Origin: an uncultured Elioraea sp. | GTDB taxonomy: Bacteria; Pseudomonadota; Alphaproteobacteria; Acetobacterales; Acetobacteraceae | NCBI GenBank assembly: GCA_937995555.1 | Contig: CALKJX010000346.1 | Span: 1-10,839 of the forward strand | DNA: 10,839 bases | Direction of reading: 5' to 3' | Shown here: piece by piece, positions 7,001 through 10,839 of the stretch | How positions within the stretch are numbered: position 1 is the first letter of the stretch | Layout of the letters: each line of letters starts with the position of its first letter | Position numbers and translations under genes: made by a program | Notes under the pieces: model-generated | Told to the model about the DNA's origin: nothing | Seen by the model: the letters and a program-made list of their open reading frames with translations, nothing else | Database searches by the model: none

Positions 7001-7602
7001 AGGAGGAGCAGATCCTCAAGCCCCAGGCGCTCTACGGCTACTGGAAGGCGGCCGGCGAGGGCAACGACGTGGTGCTGTTCATGGAGGATGGCCGGACCGA
7101 GCTCTGCCGCTTCACCCTGCCGCGCCAGGCGAAGGAGGACGGCGAGTGCATCGCCGATTTCTTCCGCGACATCGACGACGGGCCGGAGAACCGCGACGTG
7201 ATCGGGCTTCAGGTGGTGACGGTCGGCCAGAAGGCGTCCGACATGGCGCGGCAGTGGTTCGAGGCGAACCGCTACCAGGACTACCTCTACCTGCACGGGC
7301 TGTCGGTCGAGGTCGCGGAGGCGATGGCGGAGTACGTGCACAAGCGCATCCGCGCGGAGTGCGGCTTCGCCTCCGAGGACGACCGCGACATCGACAGGAT
7401 GCTGCAGCAGGGCTATCGCGGCAGCCGCTACTCGTTCGGCTATCCCGCCTGCCCGAAGCTCGAGGACCAACTGCCGCTGCTCAGCCTGCTGGGTGGCGAG
7501 CGGATCGGCGTGTCGCTGTCCGACGAGTGGCAGCTCCATCCGGAGCAGAGCACCAGCGCGATCGTGGTGCTGCACCCGCGGGCGAAGTACTTTTCCGTCT
7601 AG
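4099..7602 (+). CDS. metH: Methionine synthase, cobalamin-dependent
   Basis: A full-length 1167-residue MetH, which transfers the methyl group of 5-methyltetrahydrofolate to homocysteine via methylcobalamin. Modules in order: homocysteine-binding barrel (about 1-315) with zinc ligands C225 (NCATGP) and C291/C292 (GGCCGT); pterin-binding domain from about 345 (FSIGERCNANGS); helical cap (about 610-720); cobalamin domain with DVHDIG, where H736 is the lower axial ligand, and GMSGLL at 779-784; and reactivation domain (about 870-1150) with YRGSRYSFGYPACP near the end for S-adenosylmethionine binding. The start at 4099 has GAGGAA overlapping the sahR stop, so the two genes are co-transcribed. The reading frame stays open upstream to 3208, but that part is the shadow of sahR; homology begins at MSRPHLLDALRDHVLLCDGGFG. 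No SAM or SAH riboswitch is needed or seen, since regulation is best explained by the palindrome before sahR. Confidence 0.98.
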   Translation: MSRPHLLDALRDHVLLCDGGFGARIQAMTLDIERDFLGKENCTEVLLLSRPDIVREIHRGYYEAGADMVETNTFGASPITLAEFGLEDHAFALNKAAVELAREAAEQFSDGRHRWVVGSIGPGTKLPTLGNIDYDTLEAALTVQAEGLIAGGADAILIETCQDTLQIKAAVNGVKIARARAGKDDLPVLVQVTVETTGTLLVGPDISAAATVIHALDVPLIGLNCATGPQEMAEHVRWLAQNWPGLISVQPNAGLPELVDGRTHYPLTPEELAVWLERFVAEDGVNLIGGCCGTNNNHIAALDAMLRKRAGAARRPAPAPRKPVWVPSVASLYTATALRQENAYFSIGERCNANGSKKWRELQAANDWDGCVAMGREQVGEGSNSLDICTAFVGRDELYEMSEVVKRFTSSVNAPLVIDSTETNVIEAALKLHGGKPIINSINFEEGERAARDRMILAKKFGAAVIALTIDEAGMAKTAEDKLRIAKRLVEFACDRHGLPQSDLLIDPLTFTIATGNEDDRKLGQWTLEGIRMIREAFPDIQIILGLSNISFGLNPAARHVLNSVFLDHALRAGMTGAIVHVSKIKPLHQIAPEEVQVAEDLIFDRRREGYDPLQRMLELFADRKAADTGKRRRAETVEERLKDRIVDGDRKGLEDDLAQAMAKGIAPLDIINTILLDGMKVVGELFGAGKMQLPFVLQSAETMKAAVAYLEPHMERVEGQSKGTVVLATVKGDVHDIGKNLVDIILTNNGYRVINLGIKVPLAEMLKAANENRAHAIGMSGLLVKSTVVMRENLEEMTRLGLDIPVFLGGAALTRNYVEEDCALAYGAGRVAYARDAFDGLHLMDKVVGGQFDDYLAAVQAKRRGKPSNTRRKLGEAADAAVAPVDRAYARARRRRLADGYVPPTPPFWGPRLLEAPTKAVVPFINERSLYQFQWGFRKQGRRLEDFLGWAKQELRPVLKRMLRLCEEEQILKPQALYGYWKAAGEGNDVVLFMEDGRTELCRFTLPRQAKEDGECIADFFRDIDDGPENRDVIGLQVVTVGQKASDMARQWFEANRYQDYLYLHGLSVEVAEAMAEYVHKRIRAECGFASEDDRDIDRMLQQGYRGSRYSFGYPACPKLEDQLPLLSLLGGERIGVSLSDEWQLHPEQSTSAIVVLHPRAKYFSV
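4626..4640. repeat. Alternating CG run inside metH
   Basis: Fifteen bases of uninterrupted alternating C and G, encoding part of IARARAG in the homocysteine domain of MetH. Such runs can adopt Z-DNA and are prone to slippage. In this GC-rich codon context it may simply be chance. Confidence 0.5.
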
Positions 7603-7631
7603 CCGGCCGAGCGCGCGGCGGGGAGGACAGC

Positions 7632-8279
7632 ATGACGGCTGCGGTCAGGGTGGTGGAGCTGCGCGGCAAGCGGATCGAGATCACGGATGCGATGCGCGCG
7701 GCGATCCTCGACGAGATGCCGGAGATCGCCTGGATCGCGGACGCATCGTTGCGCGCCGGCGTGACCGATGCCTGGGCGGCGGCGGTGGCGTCCTCGTCCT
7801 TCACGCGCGTCGGCGACATGAAGCCCTCGGGCAACTACGACTCAACACCGCTCCGGCATGGCACGCAGGCGGACCACATCCGCGCGGTGACGCGCATGGC
7901 GGTGAAGATCGCCGAGGAGATGGCCGGGCTGTTCCCGGAGTTCCGCTACGACCGCGACATCCTGATCGCGGGATGCCTCTGCCACGACATCGGCAAGGTC
8001 TGGGAGTTCGACCCGGAGAACGTCGCGCGCTGGAAGTCGAACCCGCGCGCGGTCGGCATGCCGTCGCTGCGCCATCCCGGCTACGGCATCCATATCTGCC
8101 TGACCATGGGGCTGCCCGAGGCGGTCGCGCACATGGCGGCCGCGCATTCGGGCGAGGGCGAGTTGCTTGTGCGCAGCCTTGAGAACACCATCCTGCACTG
8201 GGCCGACTACACGTTCTGGCGCGTGGTCGAGGCGGGCGGGCAGTTCGCCGACAGCGACCCCTGGCTGAACGGCCGCTGA
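7632..8279 (+). CDS. HD-domain phosphohydrolase-like protein of unknown substrate
   Basis: A 215-residue cytoplasmic protein with an HD metal-dependent phosphohydrolase signature: H82 in ADHIRAVTRMA, H118-D119 in LCHDIGK, further histidines at 148, 154, 167 and 172 (RHPGYGIH, AHMAAAHSGEG), and D192 in HWADYTFW. The number of histidines between the HD pair and the final Asp is compatible with a two-metal centre, but that cannot be proven by reading. Members of the superfamily cleave phosphate esters of nucleotides or cyclic nucleotides; no specific family or substrate was recognised. The N-terminal 70 residues are mostly helical and carry no known motif. The ATG at 7632 follows a strong GGGGAGGA ribosome binding site and lies 29 bases after the metH stop, so it probably belongs to the sahR-metH operon. 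It ends 17 bases from the convergent DUF3422 gene. Confidence 0.85.
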   Translation: MTAAVRVVELRGKRIEITDAMRAAILDEMPEIAWIADASLRAGVTDAWAAAVASSSFTRVGDMKPSGNYDSTPLRHGTQADHIRAVTRMAVKIAEEMAGLFPEFRYDRDILIAGCLCHDIGKVWEFDPENVARWKSNPRAVGMPSLRHPGYGIHICLTMGLPEAVAHMAAAHSGEGELLVRSLENTILHWADYTFWRVVEAGGQFADSDPWLNGR

Positions 8280-8286
8280 GCCTTGC

Positions 8287-8310
8287 GGCGCGAGGCTCAC
8301 TCCTCGCGCC
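8287..8310. terminator. GC hairpin between convergent HD and DUF3422 genes
   Basis: Perfect 9-base arms GGCGCGAGG and CCTCGCGCC with a six-base loop. The stop codon of the DUF3422 gene (8297-8299) lies in the loop and its last codons form one arm. On the plus strand it is followed by GGAGCCCTTT, a weak T-run. An alternative pairing TGAGCC/GGCTCA (8277-8282 with 8294-8299) overlaps it. A bidirectional terminator is the likely role. Confidence 0.6.
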
Positions 8311-9553
8311 GGAGCCCTTTCCGGATGCGCCGTACGGCGTACCACGTGGCGGCCATCACCAGCGGCGGGCCGAGCAGCCCGGCCAGCTTGGCGGCATCCG
8401 GCAGGCCAAGCAGCGGCACGCCCTCGGCCATGTATTTCAGCAGGCTCACCGCATAGTAGGCGATCGCGAACACCGAGAGGCCCTCGACCGCCTGGCTGAG
8501 CCGGAGTTGCAGTCGAGCGCGCCGGTCCATCGCCTCCAGCAGGTCGCGGTTCTGCGCCGCGAGCCGCACCTCGACGCGTGTGCGCAACATGCCGCCCGCG
8601 CGTGCGATGCCGTCGAGCAGCGTGCGTTCGCGGCGCGCCACAGCGGCGCAGGTGCGCAGGCCCGGCACGAAGCGGCGTTCGAGGAACAGACCGAGCCGCT
8701 GTGCCCCCTCGACGCGATCCTCGTGCAGTTCCGCGATCCGCGCGCTGACCAGCGCGCCATAGGCCTCGGTCGCGGCGAAGCGGAAGCGGTTGGCGGCGGC
8801 CAGCGCCTCGGCCTCGGCGGCAAGCCGTGTCAGTCGATCAAGCAGCGTGTGGTCGTCCTCGGTCGCGGCGCTGGTCGCGGCGACGATCGCATCGAGCCTG
8901 CGCTCGAAGGCCGCGAGCTGCTGGGTCGCCGCGCGCGCCGGCGGCAGGCCGAGCAGCGCAGCCATGCGGTAGGTCTCGATCTCCAGCAGCCGCTGCGCCA
9001 TCCGCCCGAGCCGGCCCGGCGTGAGCTTGTTGGCGTAGAGCAGCATGCGCGTGAAGCCGTCCGCGCCGATGCGGAAATCGGCGAACACCGCGCCCGCGCC
9101 GTCGCCGACCGTGCTCCCTACGACCTCGCCGGCGAACGCCTCGGCCGGCGGGGCGGCCGCGATCCCGGGAAGCACCTTGAGATGGACCGCCGCGAGTCGC
9201 TCACCCGGCAGCGCGTCCAGCCAGGCGACGCTCGGCGGCGTGAGCGCGGACCAGCTGCCGTCCTGACCGCCGGCGACCGCATCCGCGATGACCGTGACAG
9301 CCGTGAACTCGCCGTGGCGTTCCCAGCGCAGGGTGCGTCCGCCGAGCGCCACGGCGTGGTGCCGCGCCCCTTCGGACGGGGCGGGTGCGCCGTTCCCGCG
9401 ACAGAACGCGGCGAAGCGCTCGCGATCAGCCTCGGCGTCGCCTTCGCCCGCCATCAGCACGACATGGCTGAGCACGGCCGGCGCGGTCAGCCGCGGATGC
9501 GGGCGCGCGTGCAGCTCGTCGTTGATCGTTGCGCGGAGCGGATGGTCTATCAC
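8297..9553 (-). CDS. DUF3422 family membrane-anchored protein
   Basis: A protein of about 418 residues belonging to the DUF3422 family, whose function is not known. The N-terminal HPLRATINDELHARPHPRL is the family's hallmark opening. The middle is an alpha/beta region followed by long helices rich in Ala, Glu and Arg, likely coiled coil (about 215-350). VEGLSVFAIAYYAVSLL opens the first of two C-terminal membrane segments (about 359-376 and 390-408), and the tail RRIRKGLRREE is basic. The layout, with a large soluble part and two helices at the end, suggests an inner-membrane protein with most of its mass in the cytoplasm; the CorA-like impression is superficial and the topology is inference. 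The start is chosen at a GTG (9553) just before the conserved opening. An in-frame ATG at 9625 would add 24 basic residues not expected for the family. It diverges from the alcohol dehydrogenase gene. Confidence 0.85.
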   Translation of the reverse strand: MIDHPLRATINDELHARPHPRLTAPAVLSHVVLMAGEGDAEADRERFAAFCRGNGAPAPSEGARHHAVALGGRTLRWERHGEFTAVTVIADAVAGGQDGSWSALTPPSVAWLDALPGERLAAVHLKVLPGIAAAPPAEAFAGEVVGSTVGDGAGAVFADFRIGADGFTRMLLYANKLTPGRLGRMAQRLLEIETYRMAALLGLPPARAATQQLAAFERRLDAIVAATSAATEDDHTLLDRLTRLAAEAEALAAANRFRFAATEAYGALVSARIAELHEDRVEGAQRLGLFLERRFVPGLRTCAAVARRERTLLDGIARAGGMLRTRVEVRLAAQNRDLLEAMDRRARLQLRLSQAVEGLSVFAIAYYAVSLLKYMAEGVPLLGLPDAAKLAGLLGPPLVMAATWYAVRRIRKGLRREE

Positions 9554-9652
9554 GCCCCGACCATGCCATGCGCGGGGGCGCAACGGGAAGCGTCGCTTGA
9601 CCCGATCCCGCCGGCGCGCTCCCATCGGGCGGCAACGCGGAGGAGGAAACGC
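9554..9652. promoter_or_regulatory. Divergent gap between DUF3422 and alcohol dehydrogenase genes
   Basis: Ninety-nine bases carrying promoters for both genes. A plus-strand TTGACC (9597-9602) could be a -35 element, with TCCCAT 17 bases later as a poor -10. Six-base inverted arms CCCGAT (9601-9606) and ATCGGG (9624-9629) flank 17 bases and may be a regulator site or leader hairpin. GGAGGAGG ending about six bases before 9653 is a strong ribosome binding site for the dehydrogenase. Confidence 0.35.
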
Positions 9653-10732
9653 ATGCGCGCGATGGCGGTGATCGAGAACGGCAAGCCGCTCCAGCCGATC
9701 GAGCTGCCGACGCCGGAGCCCGAGGGCGAGCAGGTGCTGCTGGAGGTGACGCATTGCGGCGTCTGCCACAGCGACATCCATATCTGGGACGGCTTCTACG
9801 ACATGGGCGGCGGCAAGGTGCTGACGCTGAAGGACCGCGGCGTGACCCTGCCGCTGGCGATGGGCCACGAGGTGGTCGGGCGCGTGCTGAAGCTCGGGCC
9901 GAAGGCGGCGACGAGCGGGCTCAAGGTCGGCGATCTGCGGCTGGTGTTCCCCTGGGTCGGCTGTGGCACCTGCGCGAAGTGCCGCGCGGACGAGGACAAC
10001 ATGTGCCTCAAGCCGCGCTCGATCGGGGTCTATCAGCACGGCGGCTACGCGACGCACGTCCTGGTGCCCGAGCCGCGCCACCTGATCGCGATCGACGGGC
10101 TCGATCCCGCGCTGGCCGCGACCTATGCCTGCTCTGGGCTGACGGTCTATTCGGCGATCCGGAAGGTGATGCCGCTGCCGCCCGACGAGCCGGTGGTGCT
10201 GTTCGGCGCGGGCGGGCTCGGGCTGAACGCGATCGCCGTGCTGAAAGCGCTCGGCCACAAGCGCATCGTCGTGGTCGATATCGATGCGAAGAAGCGCGAC
10301 GCCGCGATCGCCGAGGGTGCGACCGACGTGGTGGACGGCAAGGCCGACACGCCGGACGAGGTGGCCGCACGCGTGATCGCGGCCTGCGGCGGGCCGGTCG
10401 AGGCGGTGATCGACCTGGTCGGCGCCGGGCCCTCAGCCCGCGCCGCCTTCGCCTCGCTCCGCAAGGGCGGCACGCTGATCCTGGTCGGGCTCTATGGCGG
10501 CGATCTGCCGCTGCCGCTGCCGTTGATGCCGACGCGCGCGCTGACGGTGCGCGGCAGCTATGTCGGCAACGTCAAGGAACTGCGCGAACTGATCGCGCTG
10601 GCCAAGGGTGGCAAACTGCCGGCGATCCCGGTCGCCACCGTGCCGCTGGAGAAGGCTGGCGAGGCGCTGAACCGGCTGCGCGCCGGGCAGGTGATCGGCC
10701 GGATCGTTCTGGCCGCCGACGGGAAGTTCTGA
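9653..10732 (+). CDS. Zinc-dependent alcohol dehydrogenase, medium-chain family
   Basis: A 359-residue medium-chain dehydrogenase/reductase. The catalytic zinc site is C38 (CGVCHSD), H72-E73 (GHE) and C160 (YACSGLTVY). The structural zinc site is complete as C104, C107, C110 and C118 (GCGTCAKC...NMC). The Rossmann loop is GAGGLG at 185-190, and the Asp at the end of the second strand (VVVDID, D209) favours NAD over NADP. The protein opens MRAMAVIENGKPLQPIELP, and KDRGVTLPLAMGHE precedes the zinc ligand. It oxidises a primary or secondary alcohol, or reduces the aldehyde or ketone; the substrate cannot be told from sequence. GDLRLVFPWVGCG is slightly unusual where GDRVVVYPWIGCG is common. A strong ribosome binding site supports this ATG. 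The frame is open far upstream only as an antisense shadow of the DUF3422 gene. Neighbours give no pathway hint. Confidence 0.93.
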   Translation: MRAMAVIENGKPLQPIELPTPEPEGEQVLLEVTHCGVCHSDIHIWDGFYDMGGGKVLTLKDRGVTLPLAMGHEVVGRVLKLGPKAATSGLKVGDLRLVFPWVGCGTCAKCRADEDNMCLKPRSIGVYQHGGYATHVLVPEPRHLIAIDGLDPALAATYACSGLTVYSAIRKVMPLPPDEPVVLFGAGGLGLNAIAVLKALGHKRIVVVDIDAKKRDAAIAEGATDVVDGKADTPDEVAARVIAACGGPVEAVIDLVGAGPSARAAFASLRKGGTLILVGLYGGDLPLPLPLMPTRALTVRGSYVGNVKELRELIALAKGGKLPAIPVATVPLEKAGEALNRLRAGQVIGRIVLAADGKF

Positions 10733-10738
10733 GCCGCC

Positions 10739-10839
10739 TCACGACTCCCGCGCCAGCAGCGCCTGCACCGCTGCGCGCCAGGCCTCCCACGCCGCGTCCG
10801 CCTGTTCGCCCGCGCGCTCGACCGCGAGCGAGGCCTCGT
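10739..10839 (-). CDS. C-terminal end of an unidentified protein (cut by window edge)
   Basis: The last 32 codons of a minus-strand frame ending at TGA (10741-10739). The visible tail is Ala-, Glu- and Trp-rich and looks helical (EASLAVERAGEQADAAWE followed by AWRAAVQALLARES). It is convergent with the alcohol dehydrogenase gene, six bases away. The tail is too short to name a family. Coding is inferred from its placement right after the dehydrogenase stop and from its composition. Confidence 0.5.
   Translation of the reverse strand, partial: EASLAVERAGEQADAAWEAWRAAVQALLARES

Noticed and set aside
3799..7575. Open reading frame of 1258 codons on the minus strand opposite metH
   Set aside because: It mirrors the codon pattern of metH, a clear full-length enzyme. 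Its translation is rich in Arg, His, Leu and Val with no recognisable domain, as expected for an antisense shadow in GC-rich DNA.
8507..9652. Upstream extension of the alcohol dehydrogenase frame
   Set aside because: It is antisense to the DUF3422 gene. The dehydrogenase fold begins at 9653 behind a strong ribosome binding site.

Overview
The window is very GC-rich (about 70 % by eye, with strong G/C at third codon positions). It carries genes typical of Alphaproteobacteria: a ChvI-type response regulator beside pckA, a SahR-type ArsR/methyltransferase regulator directly in front of metH, and a DUF3422 protein. An Acetobacteraceae or other Rhodospirillales chromosome is the best guess; nothing fixes the genus. 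No mobile element, tRNA, rRNA or CRISPR array was seen. Coding is dense and no gap between genes exceeds 100 bases.

Left part (1-2752): the N-terminus of a ChvI-like receiver domain runs off the left edge on the minus strand. Divergent from it are a HugZ-type FMN/heme-family protein with a DUF2470 tail and then pckA, ATP-dependent PEP carboxykinase. A short AT-rich patch with two T-tracts one helical turn apart precedes pckA and is the likely control point.

Centre (2759-8279): this is the most interesting part. A SahR-like regulator, metH (cobalamin-dependent methionine synthase) and an HD-domain protein form a probable operon on the plus strand. Divergent from sahR, 39 bases away, is a 109-residue protein that looks like a miniature COG0523/CobW-type GTPase: it keeps the CxCC metal motif but has no P-loop. 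The short gap holds a palindrome with perfect 8-base arms (GACATAAA / TTTATGTC), the expected kind of operator for an ArsR-family SahR, so both directions are probably controlled together by S-adenosylhomocysteine. MetH needs both zinc and cobalamin, so a metal-handling role for the small protein is an attractive but untested idea.

Right part (8297-10839): a DUF3422 protein with two C-terminal membrane segments lies on the minus strand, divergent from a zinc-dependent, probably NAD-linked alcohol dehydrogenase. The last bases encode the C-terminal end of an unidentified helical protein on the minus strand. Two of the convergent gene junctions (pckA/mini-CobW and HD/DUF3422) carry perfect GC hairpins with a stop codon inside the loop.
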